Positions 53,348 to 62,015 of a stretch of 64,000 bases of DNA are shown one piece after another. Origin of the DNA: Brevibacillus_C sp046036945. GTDB taxonomy: Bacteria; Bacillota; Bacilli; Brevibacillales; Brevibacillaceae. The translations under genes and the position numbers were made by a program. Position 1 is the stretch's first letter; each line of letters begins with the position of its first letter. Under the pieces are notes generated by a model. That model was given only the letters and a program-made list of their open reading frames with translations, was not told the DNA's origin and ran no database searches. The DNA lies in contig NZ_JBJQOQ010000007.1 in assembly GCF_046036945.1 (NCBI RefSeq), forward strand, positions 62,001 through 126,000. The letters are read 5' to 3'.

Positions 53348-53425
53348 TTTGTCGGCCCCTTTCGCAGGTTTCGTCTGTTTTTCTTTTAGACTCTTCCCTT
53401 GCGAAAAATGTTTCATCCATCCGGC

Positions 53426-54406
53426 TTATTGATACAGATGGCAGGCGGCAAAATGCTGCGGAGCCACCTCCTGCCACTCCGGCTTTTGTTCGGAACAGAC
53501 CGGCTTGGCGACCGGGCACCGCGTCCGAAACACGCAGCCGCTCGGCGGATTGACAGGGCTCGGCACATCGCCCTGGATGATGATCCGCTCGCGCTCCCGT
53601 TCAAGATCGGGGTCGGGAACCGGTATGGCCGACAGCAGCGCCTGGGTATACGGGTGTTTTGGGTCTTGGTAGAGCCGCTCACTGGTGGTCAGCTCTACCA
53701 GGTTGCCCAGATACATCACGCCGATCCGGTCGCTGATGTGTTTTACCATCGCCAGATCGTGGGCAATGAACAAATAGGTCAGGTTCTGCTCCCGCTGCAG
53801 CTGTTTCATCAGGTTTACGACCTGTGCCTGCACCGATACGTCGAGCGCCGAGATCGGTTCGTCAGCAATGATAAATTCGGGGTCGACAGCCAGAGCGCGG
53901 GCGATCCCGATCCGCTGCCGCTGGCCGCCGCTAAATTCGTGGGGAAAGCGGTTGGCGTGCTCCTTGCGCAATCCGACCAGCTCCAGCATGTCGTAGACCC
54001 GCTGCAGCCGCTGTCTGCCCTTGTACATGTCGTTCAGATACAGCCCTTCGGCGATGATGTCGGCCACGGTCATCCGCGGGTTTAACGAGGCATACGGGTC
54101 CTGGAAGATCATCTGCATCCTACGCGTCAAGGATTTGCCTTCCCTTGATTTGTCCATATGCACATCGTGGCCGTCGTAGAGCACTTCGCCCGAGGTTGGC
54201 TGATAAAGGCCGATAATTGTGCGTCCTGTCGTAGATTTTCCGCAGCCCGATTCCCCGACAAGCCCGAATGTCTCCCCCTGGTAAATGTCAAAAGAGATGT
54301 CATTCGCCGCCTGCAAAAGAAGTCCTTTGCCGATTGTAAAGTGTTTGCGCAGCCGTTTTACCTCTACCAGCTTTTTTCTTTCCGCGGGCAAATACCCCAC
54401 CCCCAA
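53426..54406 (-). CDS. oppF: Oligopeptide ABC transporter ATP-binding protein
   Basis: A 326-residue ATPase of the OppF/AppF/DppF type: GLVGESGCGKSTTGRTI (Walker A), FQDPYASLNPRMTV, EFSGGQRQRIGIARAL (signature), FIIADEPISALDVSVQAQ (Walker B), IAHDLAMV, and a C-terminal PPSGCVFRTRCP Cys-rich tail that in this subfamily can hold an iron-sulfur cluster. It lies only 3 bases after oppA; TTG 54406 is the first start and GTG 54400 is an alternative. Last gene of the operon. Confidence 0.92.
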   Translation of the reverse strand: MGVGYLPAERKKLVEVKRLRKHFTIGKGLLLQAANDISFDIYQGETFGLVGESGCGKSTTGRTIIGLYQPTSGEVLYDGHDVHMDKSREGKSLTRRMQMIFQDPYASLNPRMTVADIIAEGLYLNDMYKGRQRLQRVYDMLELVGLRKEHANRFPHEFSGGQRQRIGIARALAVDPEFIIADEPISALDVSVQAQVVNLMKQLQREQNLTYLFIAHDLAMVKHISDRIGVMYLGNLVELTTSERLYQDPKHPYTQALLSAIPVPDPDLERERERIIIQGDVPSPVNPPSGCVFRTRCPVAKPVCSEQKPEWQEVAPQHFAACHLYQ

Positions 54407-54409
54407 ACG

Positions 54410-56065
54410 TCAATTCATGTCAGCCCACTTCAGATCCATGTAGCCGAGCGGATGTCTGACCACGCCTGTTACGCTGTCCTGCTGCAGGTACGCTTTCGTA
54501 TAGAAGTACAGCGGCATGAACGGCGATTCATCCATCAGAATCTTTTCCGCCTCGTGCATCATCTGGAAGCGCTTGGCGACATCCGGTTCGTTGTAAGCAT
54601 CCTTGATCAGCTTGTCGTACTGTGCGTTGCTCCAGCCCGTGCGGTTCATCCCGTTGCCGGTCTGGTAGCCGTCGAGCGCGTTGATCGGATCGCCGAAGTC
54701 AGGCAGGAAGGAGGAGCGGGACATCATCAGTTTGCCTGCCTTCTGATCAGCCTGCAGCACCTTCCACTCCATGTTGTGCAGCTTCACTTCAACGCCCAGG
54801 TTTTCCTTGATCATCTCCTGCAGCGCCTGTGCGACCCGCTGATGGTTGGTGCCGTCGTTGTACGTGATCGTCACTTCAGGCAAAGTAGTCCAGCCTTCTT
54901 CACTCATCCCTTTTTCCAGCAGTTTTTTCGCTTCCGCCGGGTCAAACTTGATCAGATCGCCGCCCGTAGTGCGGAAGTCGCCTCCTGCAGGATCGGAATA
55001 CCCATAAGAGACAAAGCCGAGTGCCGGCTTTTCATGTGTCTTCGTCACGTAATCAACCAGTTTTTGCCTGTCTATCGCCATGCTGAACGCTTTGCGTACG
55101 CTGGCGTTGGTAAACGGCTTCATCTTGACATTGTAACGGTAGTAGTAAATGCCGCCTCGGTCTTCCACCTTTACCTTGCCTTCCGAAAACAACTGCTCGC
55201 TTACGTCGGCGGGAACTTCGGATGTCGCGCTCAATTCGCCGTTTTGGTACATCTGGTACTCCGTGTTGGCGTCTTTCACCATTTTCCAGACGATACCGTC
55301 CAGCTTCACGTTGGCCGCATCCCAGTAGTTCTCGTTTTTCTCCATTTTCAGCTCGCTGTCATAGGCCCAGGAAGTGATTTTAAACGGACCGTTGGACAGA
55401 ATCGTTGCGGCATCTCCCGCCCAATTCGGGTTGCTCTCCACGGTGGCTTTGTGCACCGGGAAAAACGCTGGGTTGGCTGCCATCTGGATCAGCCAGGAAG
55501 CAGGCTGCTTCAGTTGCACGACGAGCGTTTTGTCGTCTTTAGCCGTTACCTTGACGTCCTCGATTTTTCCCTTTCCGGAGTTGAACTCTTCGGCGCCTTC
55601 GATGACGTAGGCCAATGAAGCGGCAGGCGAAGAGACGGCCGGGTCGACCAAGCGCTTCCAGGCGTACTCAAAATCTTGTGCCGTTACCGGATCGCCGTTG
55701 GACCACTTGGCATCGTCGCGCAGGTTGAACGTGTATGTCTTCTGGTCATCGGAAATCGTCCAATCCTTGGCCATACCCGGAACCGGATTGTGGTCCTGCC
55801 CGAGACGGGTTAAGCCCTCCATCGAGTTGGTCAAAATGTTGTAAGAATAGTCATCAAAACCGATCGGCGGATCAAGCGAAGTGGGTTCATCCCCGTTGTT
55901 ATAGACGAAAATCTTGGGTCCCTTCTTCTCTTCCTTCGGCTGTTCCGCCCCCGGCTGACCCGTTCCCTGTTCTTGCTGCTGCGGTTGGCTGGAAGAAGTA
56001 CAGCCCGCCAACAGCATCGATACGGCTAAAGCACTGCTAAACAAGACAGACGCCATCTTTTTCAT
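54410..56065 (-). CDS. oppA: Oligopeptide-binding lipoprotein
   Basis: A 551-residue extracytoplasmic solute-binding protein of family 5. Lipobox MLLAGC with Cys22, then a Gln/Pro-rich linker, then the family core (FVYNNGDEPTSLDPPIGFDD, LTRLGQDHNPVPGMAKDW, FNLRDDAKWSNGDPVTAQDFEYAWKR). It captures peptides for the permease. Unusually it is placed between the two ATPase genes (order B-C-D-A-F). Confidence 0.93.
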   Translation of the reverse strand: MKKMASVLFSSALAVSMLLAGCTSSSQPQQQEQGTGQPGAEQPKEEKKGPKIFVYNNGDEPTSLDPPIGFDDYSYNILTNSMEGLTRLGQDHNPVPGMAKDWTISDDQKTYTFNLRDDAKWSNGDPVTAQDFEYAWKRLVDPAVSSPAASLAYVIEGAEEFNSGKGKIEDVKVTAKDDKTLVVQLKQPASWLIQMAANPAFFPVHKATVESNPNWAGDAATILSNGPFKITSWAYDSELKMEKNENYWDAANVKLDGIVWKMVKDANTEYQMYQNGELSATSEVPADVSEQLFSEGKVKVEDRGGIYYYRYNVKMKPFTNASVRKAFSMAIDRQKLVDYVTKTHEKPALGFVSYGYSDPAGGDFRTTGGDLIKFDPAEAKKLLEKGMSEEGWTTLPEVTITYNDGTNHQRVAQALQEMIKENLGVEVKLHNMEWKVLQADQKAGKLMMSRSSFLPDFGDPINALDGYQTGNGMNRTGWSNAQYDKLIKDAYNEPDVAKRFQMMHEAEKILMDESPFMPLYFYTKAYLQQDSVTGVVRHPLGYMDLKWADMN

Positions 56066-56145
56066 GAATATTCCCCCTTGAATAATGGTAGTAAGTACTC
56101 AGCCTGCTCTTTCCCTCACCACCCTCTTTCACCAACATCTCAGCT

Positions 56146-57162
56146 CTATAATCCGGTGGCTGCCCTGAGCGTGTACTTGACAGTCTTGGCTCGCGGATCT
56201 TGCAGCCAGCAGGCCACCGTATGCTGATCGTCAATCGCGCTTGCCGCCGGCTGATGATGGCGGCAAACCTCTAGCGCCCAGTCGCAGCGGGCGGCGAAAG
56301 CACAGCCCGCAGGCGGTGAAAACAGGTCGGGCGGCGTCCCCGGGATCGGCGTCAGCGGCGTGTTGCGGTCGCTGTCCAGTCGGGGCATCGAGGCGAGCAG
56401 CCCCTTCGTGTACGGATGCTGGGGATTGTAAAAAATCTCGCGAACCGGACCGGACTCCACCACTTTGCCGGCGTACATCACATTTACCCGGTCGGCGATT
56501 TTGGCGACCACGCCGAGATCATGCGTGATGATGATGATCGATACGCCCGTCTTTTTTTGAATCTGTTTAAACAAATCGACGATTTGCGCCTGTATGGTCA
56601 CATCCAGCGCGGTCGTCGGCTCGTCGGCGATCAGAATCGCCGGTTTGCAGACCAGGGCAATCGCAATCATGATGCGCTGCCTCATCCCGCCGCTAAATTG
56701 GTGCAGGTACTGCTTCAACCGGCTCTCCGGGTTGGCGATGCCTACGAGCGTGAGGATCTCGATCGCCTGTGCCCGCGCCTCTCTGCGGGATATGCCCTGA
56801 TGCCGGATGATGCCTTCCATGATCTGCTCGCCGATTGTGATCGTCGGATTGAGCGCGGTCATGGCGTCCTGAAAGATCATCGAAATCTCTTTTCCCCTGA
56901 TCTTGCGCATCTCCGGTTCGGTGAGAGAGGTCAACTCCCGTCCCTTCAGACGGATAATTCCCGATTTGATCTTGCCGATGTGTTCCGGTACGAGCCGCAT
57001 GATGCTCTTCGCCGTCACGCTCTTGCCGCAGCCGGACTCGCCGACGATCGCCAGCGTCTCCCCCTCGCCTAAGGAAAGGCTCACGCCCCGCACCGCCTTT
57101 ACCTCGCCGCCGTGGGTTTGGAAGGTCACGTGCAAATCTTCTACTTCGAGCAGTTTCTGCAT
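56146..57162 (-). CDS. oppD: Oligopeptide ABC transporter ATP-binding protein
   Basis: A 338-residue ATPase of the OppD/DppD type: AIVGESGCGKSVTAKSIMRL, MIFQDAMTALNPTITIGEQI, QFSGGMRQRIMIAIAL, ILIADEPTTALDVTIQAQ, ITHDLGVV, and the C-terminal PPAGCAFAARCDWAL cysteine segment. It follows oppC by 6 bases and pairs with OppF to form the heterodimeric motor. Confidence 0.94.
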   Translation of the reverse strand: MQKLLEVEDLHVTFQTHGGEVKAVRGVSLSLGEGETLAIVGESGCGKSVTAKSIMRLVPEHIGKIKSGIIRLKGRELTSLTEPEMRKIRGKEISMIFQDAMTALNPTITIGEQIMEGIIRHQGISRREARAQAIEILTLVGIANPESRLKQYLHQFSGGMRQRIMIAIALVCKPAILIADEPTTALDVTIQAQIVDLFKQIQKKTGVSIIIITHDLGVVAKIADRVNVMYAGKVVESGPVREIFYNPQHPYTKGLLASMPRLDSDRNTPLTPIPGTPPDLFSPPAGCAFAARCDWALEVCRHHQPAASAIDDQHTVACWLQDPRAKTVKYTLRAATGL

Positions 57163-57168
57163 CCTTCG

Positions 57169-58089
57169 CTACCTCCTTTGCTTCGGATCAAATGCGTCTT
57201 GCAGTCCGTCACCTAGCACGTTGAAGGCCAGCATCGTAATCGAGATAAAGAAAGCCGGGAAAAACAGCCGCCACCAGTGTCCAGAGAGGATCGTCGGCAG
57301 TCCGTCATTGGCCATGACCCCCCAACTGGCCAGCGGCGCCTGAACGCCAAGGCCCAGAAAGCTCAGGAAGGCCTCGGCAAAAATCGCGGTGGGAACGGTA
57401 AACGTAATCTGCACGATGATGATGCTGAGCGTGTTGGGCAGCAGGTGGCGCCTGATGATGTAGCCCGCCTTCGCCCCCATGATCCGCGCCGCCAGGACGT
57501 ACTCGGAGTTCTTCAACTGCAGCACCTGGCCCCGTACGATTCGCGCCATGCCGAGCCAGCCTGTCGCGCTGAGCGCTACGATGATCGTCAAGAGCCCCGG
57601 CCCCATCACCACCATCAGCAGAATGACGACCAACAGGTAGGGAACCCCGTAGAGGATGTCGACAATCCGCATCATGATATTGTCGGCCCGGCCGCCGAGG
57701 TAGCCGGAGAAACCGCCGTAGACGACCCCGATCCCGAAGTCGATCAGCGCCGCCGTCACGCCGATGAAGAGCGAGATGCGGGCCCCATACCAGATCCGCG
57801 AAAACACGTCCCGGCCCAGCTCGTCGGTTCCGAACCAATGCTCCCCTGAGGGCGGCTGATTGCTGTTGATGAGCGATTGATCAGAGTAGTTGTAAGGAGA
57901 GATGACCGAGCCGAGGATCGCCATGACCATCATCAGGAGAATGATGATCAGTCCCGCCATCGCCAGCTTGTTTTTGCGCAGCCGGATCCAGGCTTCCTGC
58001 CAAAAGGAGAGCCTGGGCCTGACGATCTCTTCGCTGTTTAGCCCTTCTTTTTTCATCGGGATAAATAGTTCGTTTGGCACACTGCTCAT
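57169..58089 (-). CDS. oppC: Oligopeptide ABC transporter permease
   Basis: A 306-residue permease of the OppC/DppC type with a cytoplasmic N-terminus, about six helices (first IIILLMMVMAILGSVI), the extracytoplasmic HWFGTDELGRDVFSRIWYGAR motif that marks this family, and the EAA loop RIMGAKAGYIIRRHLLPNTL. It lies 4 bases after oppB. Confidence 0.95.
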   Translation of the reverse strand: MSSVPNELFIPMKKEGLNSEEIVRPRLSFWQEAWIRLRKNKLAMAGLIIILLMMVMAILGSVISPYNYSDQSLINSNQPPSGEHWFGTDELGRDVFSRIWYGARISLFIGVTAALIDFGIGVVYGGFSGYLGGRADNIMMRIVDILYGVPYLLVVILLMVVMGPGLLTIIVALSATGWLGMARIVRGQVLQLKNSEYVLAARIMGAKAGYIIRRHLLPNTLSIIIVQITFTVPTAIFAEAFLSFLGLGVQAPLASWGVMANDGLPTILSGHWWRLFFPAFFISITMLAFNVLGDGLQDAFDPKQRR

Positions 58090-58093
58090 GCGG

Positions 58094-59035
58094 CTATCCC
58101 TCCTTGGCGTGGAACTTGATTCGCGGATCGATGATTCCGTAGACGATATCGACGAGGAACATCATAAAAATTAAAAGTGCGCTGTAAAAAACGGTGGTTC
58201 CCATAATCACGGCGTAATCGCGGTTGTTGATGCTGTCCACGAAGTACTTGCCCATGCCGGGGATGGCGAAGATTTTTTCGATGACGAAGCTGCCGGTAAG
58301 CACGTTGGCCACCATCGCCCCCAGGAGCGTGACCACGGGCAGTATCGCGTTCCGCAGCGCGTGCTTGACGACGATGGACGCGGGTGACAGCCCCTTCGCC
58401 CGTGCCGTTTCGATGTAGTCCTGATTCAGCACCTCCAGCATGTTGGACCGGGTCATCCGGGTGATGATCGCCAGGGGGCCGGCACTCAATGCCGCTGCCG
58501 GAAGGATGACGTGCTTCCACGTGCCCCACGTCGCCGTAGGCAAGAGTCCCCACTTTACTGCGAAGTACTTGATCAACAGCGTCGCAACGACAAAATTGGG
58601 TACGGCGATACCGATGACGGCAAACACGGTCGCTGCGTAGTCTATCAGTCTGTTATGGTGCAGAGCCGCCACGACGCCAAGCGCGATGCCGCCGACAATG
58701 GCAAAGAGCAGGGAGACGATGCCCAGTTGGAAGGAGACGGGAAAGCCCCGCGACAATATGTTGTTGACCGTGTCCTGCGGCCGCTTGATCGACGGCCCAA
58801 GGTCAAACTCAGCCAGAGATTTCAAGTAGCTGCCGTACTGTACGAGCAATGGCTTATCCAGATGGTAGAGGGCCATCAGATTCTTTTGGACGGTTTCATT
58901 CATCGCCTGCCCGTCGCGGTCAAACGGCGAACCAGGGACGTAGTGCATCAGAAAAAACGTAACGGTGATAATGAGCCAAAGAGTAACAATCATTGCAACA
59001 AAGCGGCGCAGAATAAATGACAACACATGACTCAC
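58094..59035 (-). CDS. oppB: Oligopeptide ABC transporter permease
   Basis: A 313-residue permease of the OppB/DppB type, first gene of the operon: N-terminal helix (FVAMIVTLWLIITVTFFLMHYVPGSPF with the family PGxPF-type motif) and EAA loop TARAKGLSPASIVVKHALRNAILP. The ATG has AAGGGGTGAG upstream. I see no clear sigma-A promoter in the short leader. Confidence 0.95.
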   Translation of the reverse strand: MSHVLSFILRRFVAMIVTLWLIITVTFFLMHYVPGSPFDRDGQAMNETVQKNLMALYHLDKPLLVQYGSYLKSLAEFDLGPSIKRPQDTVNNILSRGFPVSFQLGIVSLLFAIVGGIALGVVAALHHNRLIDYAATVFAVIGIAVPNFVVATLLIKYFAVKWGLLPTATWGTWKHVILPAAALSAGPLAIITRMTRSNMLEVLNQDYIETARAKGLSPASIVVKHALRNAILPVVTLLGAMVANVLTGSFVIEKIFAIPGMGKYFVDSINNRDYAVIMGTTVFYSALLIFMMFLVDIVYGIIDPRIKFHAKEG

Positions 59036-59107
59036 CCCTTTATGTATGCGGTTTCAATCGCATGGATTCTCTTGCCCAACTCTTTGCAATTGCCTGAACA
59101 AACGATA

Positions 59108-59168
59108 TAAAAAAGAACCCAGAAAATGACACCAAGTTGCAATGATATCATTTGCTGGGTTTTATTTA
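59108..59168. terminator. Bidirectional terminator between DUF3870 gene and opp operon
   Basis: ACCCAG-AAAATG and CATTTG-CTGGGT arms surround a loop of about 25 bases. T-rich runs flank it on both strands. For the minus strand it ends the DUF3870 gene. Confidence 0.65.
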
Positions 59169-59201
59169 CGTGTATGTCTTCCATACGAATAAATAAAGCA
59201 G

Positions 59202-59549
59202 CTAATTCGCAGGCGAAGCGAGAAACTCCTTTCTCGTCTTCAGTGCAAGCTTATATTTTTTTTGTGCGTCCTTTAATGCGACGATCAGCGCCTTCTGCGA
59301 CGAGCCGAAGTAGCGCATGCGGATCAGTGTCTCCAATTCTTCCGTCGCCAGAATGGAGCGTCCGACAAAGATCGACTTGACGAAATCGGAAGTAAGCTGG
59401 ATTGTCGCGGAACAACCGGCGTCGACGATCTTGTCATTGGTAGGATCGACGACCAAAGCGACAAAGAAGGAGGCGAACTGCTGTGTAATCGGATTGTTGC
59501 TCGGAGACTGCGCGTCGCCGATAATGTAAATCGTGTCCTGATCGTACAA
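59202..59549 (-). CDS. DUF3870 family protein
   Basis: A 115-residue protein matching the DUF3870 pattern: TIYIIGDAQSPSNNPITQQFASFFVALVVD, IVDAGCSATIQLTSDFVKSIFVG and GSSQKALIVALKDAQKKY. It is a small alpha-beta protein of unknown function in Firmicutes, often near amino-acid or carbon metabolism genes. It contains a conserved Cys in DAGCS that could be catalytic. Single gene between isocitrate lyase and the opp operon. Confidence 0.83.
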   Translation of the reverse strand: MYDQDTIYIIGDAQSPSNNPITQQFASFFVALVVDPTNDKIVDAGCSATIQLTSDFVKSIFVGRSILATEELETLIRMRYFGSSQKALIVALKDAQKKYKLALKTRKEFLASPAN

Positions 59550-59718
59550 AACGGGTAACCTCTCCCTGCCAAAGTATCATACGAAGCGGCAATCCGGTCT
59601 GTTTCGCGAGTGAGCCGCAAAACTCCCGAATCCCAGTATAACACTATACATATTACGTATGCCTATTTTAGCAGAATGGTATTTATTTTGTAAATAATCC
59701 AAACGGAGAAAGCCGCAT

Positions 59719-61008
59719 TTATTTTTCCTGCAGGACGGAAAACTGCTCCTCTTCTGTGGAACCCGTGAGCGCGGTCGTCGAGGAAGTCCCTCCGGATATC
59801 ACCTGTGCCACCTGGTCAAAGTAGCCTGTTCCTACTTCGCGCTGATGCCGGGTGGCTGTATAGCCGCAGGCTTCACTGGCGAATTCAGCCTGCTGCAGTT
59901 CCGAGTAAGCGGCCATCCCGCGGTCCTTGTAGCCGTGCGCCAGCGTAAACATGCTGTGATTCAGCGCGTGGAACCCTGCCAGGGTGACGAACTGGAATTT
60001 GTAGCCCATCTTCCCCAGCTCCCGCTGGAAGTTGGCAATGGTCTGTTCATCCAGTTTTTTCTTCCAGTTAAAGGAAGGCGAGCAGTTGTAAGCGAGCAGC
60101 TTCCCGGGATATTTTTCATGGATGGCTTCGGCAAAGCGTCGGGCTTCCTCGAGGTTGGGCTCAGAGGTTTCACACCAGATGAGATCGGCATACGGGGCGT
60201 AGGCGAGCCCCCTGGCGATCGCCGCGTCAAGGCCGCCCCGCATCCGGTAAAAGCCTTCTACCGTCCGCTCGCCCGTCAGGAATTCGCGATCCCGCCCGTC
60301 GATGTCGCTGGTGATCAGATGGGCGCCATTGGCGTCTGTACGGGCAATCAGCACGGTCGGAACGCCCATCACGTCGGCAGCCAGCCGGGCCGCGACCAGA
60401 TTGCGCACGGCAGACTGGGTGGGGATCAGCACCTTCCCGCCCATGTGGCCGCATTTTTTCTCCGAAGCCAGCTGGTCTTCAAAGTGCACGCCGGCAGCAC
60501 CTGCTTCGATCATCGCCTTCATCAGCTCGAACACGTTGAGCGGTCCGCCAAACCCGGCTTCGGCATCGGCGACGATCGGAGCAAACCAGTTGACCTCCCC
60601 TTCTCCCTCCGCGTGCTGGATCTGATCGGCGCGCTGCAGCGCCTGGTTGATCCGCTTCACGACATTTGGCACGCTGTTGACCGGGTACAGGCTTTGGTCG
60701 GGGTACATCTGCCCGGACAGATTGGCGTCCGCCGCTACCTGCCAGCCGCTCAGGTAGATCGCCTTGAGCCCTGCTTTCACCTGCTGAACCGCCTGGTTGC
60801 CGGTCAAGGCGCCCAGTGCATGGATATACGGTTCCTCATGGAGCAAATTCCACAGCCGCCGGGCTCCCCTATCTGCGAGCGTATGCTCGATTCGCACGGA
60901 ACCGCGCAGCCGCAGCACGTCTGCTGCCGAATACGGCCGCTCCACTCCCCGCCAGCGCTCCTCTTGCCAGCCCTGCTCCAACATTTGTTCCTCTTCCCTG
61001 TTTTTCAT
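59719..61008 (-). CDS. aceA: Isocitrate lyase
   Basis: This 429-residue glyoxylate-shunt enzyme splits isocitrate to succinate and glyoxylate. It has the active-site loop KKCGHMGGKVLIPT with catalytic Cys, WFAPIVADAEAGFGG (metal Asp), GVHFEDQL, and YNCSPSFNWKKKLD. Length is normal for the bacterial short form. The ATG is preceded by GAGAGGAC. No malate synthase gene is visible beside it. A palindrome CAGAATTCTG (61074-61083) lies in the 145-base upstream gap. Confidence 0.96.
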   Translation of the reverse strand: MKNREEEQMLEQGWQEERWRGVERPYSAADVLRLRGSVRIEHTLADRGARRLWNLLHEEPYIHALGALTGNQAVQQVKAGLKAIYLSGWQVAADANLSGQMYPDQSLYPVNSVPNVVKRINQALQRADQIQHAEGEGEVNWFAPIVADAEAGFGGPLNVFELMKAMIEAGAAGVHFEDQLASEKKCGHMGGKVLIPTQSAVRNLVAARLAADVMGVPTVLIARTDANGAHLITSDIDGRDREFLTGERTVEGFYRMRGGLDAAIARGLAYAPYADLIWCETSEPNLEEARRFAEAIHEKYPGKLLAYNCSPSFNWKKKLDEQTIANFQRELGKMGYKFQFVTLAGFHALNHSMFTLAHGYKDRGMAAYSELQQAEFASEACGYTATRHQREVGTGYFDQVAQVISGGTSSTTALTGSTEEEQFSVLQEK

Positions 61009-61153
61009 TCAGTATCAGTCCTCTCCATGAAAATGATGTGATATGTTCATACCCCCGAAAAGGGCAAGAAACACAGAATTCTGATATGATACAACGAAAC
61101 GAATTTTCATCTATTGTAATACAGCAGGTGCAAAAAAAAGGAAATCCCCCTGG

Positions 61154-61306
61154 TTATTCGACTGTACCACGCCCCCCGCACGTACTGCAGCAGACGTCGC
61201 CCCGGCCTAAGCAGCTGCGGCATGCCTGGCCGAATTCGTCGCTGCCCGCTCCTAGACACTCCGGACAGCAATTTTCCCCGTTTCCTTCACACCGATAGCA
61301 ATTCAT
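61154..61306 (-). CDS. 50-residue protein with four CxxCxGxG motifs (DnaJ zinc-finger-like)
   Basis: A small Cys-rich protein. Four consecutive motifs are exact: CYRCEGNG (3-10), CPECLGAG (14-21), CRSCLGRG (29-36) and CSTCGGRG (40-47). This is the motif set of the DnaJ cysteine-rich domain, which binds two zinc ions, but here it forms nearly the whole protein and the spacing is tighter. The ATG has GGAGG nine bases upstream and a good promoter lies about 75 bases upstream. It is 145 bases before isocitrate lyase on the same strand. A zinc or redox chaperone role is inference. Confidence 0.75.
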   Translation of the reverse strand: MNCYRCEGNGENCCPECLGAGSDEFGQACRSCLGRGDVCCSTCGGRGTVE

Positions 61307-61382
61307 CTCCGTTTCCCTCCAGTCAGATTCTTTTCAAATGGGTTGACGATCTGTTTTAAAACAATTGTATCAGTTGATTGTT

Positions 61383-61412
61383 ATTATATAACAGAAGCTT
61401 TTGACTTTTCAA
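61383..61412 (-). promoter_or_regulatory. Promoter of the CxxCxGxG gene
   Basis: On the minus strand: TTGAAA (61407-61412), an 18-base spacer and TATAAT (61383-61388). The 281 bases between the Cys-rich gene and the next gene hold this promoter and a terminator; I see no further gene there. Confidence 0.65.
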
Positions 61413-61440
61413 TACCCCAATTTCGATTTTTCTGAAAAAG

Positions 61441-61482
61441 GTAAAAAAGCTGTCTCCAAGGCTGGAGAAACAGCTTTTCTTT
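61441..61482 (-). terminator. Terminator of the queF-linked gene
   Basis: AAAAGCTGT pairs with ACAGCTTTT with an inner TCC/GGA, and there are T-runs on both strands. On the minus strand it lies downstream of the gene ending at 61588. Confidence 0.7.
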
Positions 61483-61587
61483 CAACCGGCAGTTCTAGGT
61501 CCGGCAACGGGCTTGCTATGGATGCTGCTGCAGAAGATCCGACCCCATTGTGACCACTGCCGGGATCGTCAGCATTGTTATCTTCGT

Positions 61588-61998
61588 CTACGACATCGGC
61601 TGTTGTTCGATTTCAAACCAGACGAGACCTTCCGGCTCCCCTTTGTCACACGTCCGCAGGATGTCTCCGCAGACGGGAACGGCTTGTTCCAGCGGGACAC
61701 GCCAAACGTCGGGGAGCAGCGTCAGTTCGCCTTCCACGGTCAGCGTGCCTCCAGCCGCAGCAGGAGTCTGCGTCTGCAGTACAAAATGCCGCAAAGACGG
61801 CTCGTACTCCTTCCACTGTACCAATACGAATCCGTCGTCGCCTCCGGCCGCGACAAGGTCGACGTGATCACCGTAGGCGGCGTGCACCAGTGTATGGGTC
61901 GTTCCGTTCAGGGCTGCTATCTCCCACAGCACCTCGTGCCAGGCGACATGGGTCCGCTCCTCCCCTGCCGCATCGGTGTACATGCGCCAATCGTTCAA
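61588..61998 (-). CDS. Hypothetical protein downstream of queF
   Basis: A protein of about 136 residues that I do not recognise. It is acidic, soluble and beta-rich (TLVHAAYGDHVDLVAAGGDDGFVLVQWKEYEP), with two Cys near the C-terminus. TTG 61998 is the likely start: AAGGAG lies nine bases upstream, just after the queF stop at 62016. The frame is open to 62073 but would overlap queF. Tight linkage suggests co-expression with QueF; a link to queuosine is only contextual. Confidence 0.6.
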   Translation of the reverse strand: MNDWRMYTDAAGEERTHVAWHEVLWEIAALNGTTHTLVHAAYGDHVDLVAAGGDDGFVLVQWKEYEPSLRHFVLQTQTPAAAGGTLTVEGELTLLPDVWRVPLEQAVPVCGDILRTCDKGEPEGLVWFEIEQQPMS

Positions 61999-62015
61999 TG
62001 TCGTTCGCTCCTTGA

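Noticed and set aside
59060..59168. T-box or other riboswitch before the opp operon
   Set aside because: No specifier loop or TGGNACC-type T-box bulge sequence; the structure is better explained as a bidirectional terminator.
61074..61083. CAGAATTCTG palindrome upstream of isocitrate lyase as an operator
   Set aside because: A 10-base palindrome alone is weak evidence, and it matches no operator I can name with confidence; kept only as a note in the gene entry.
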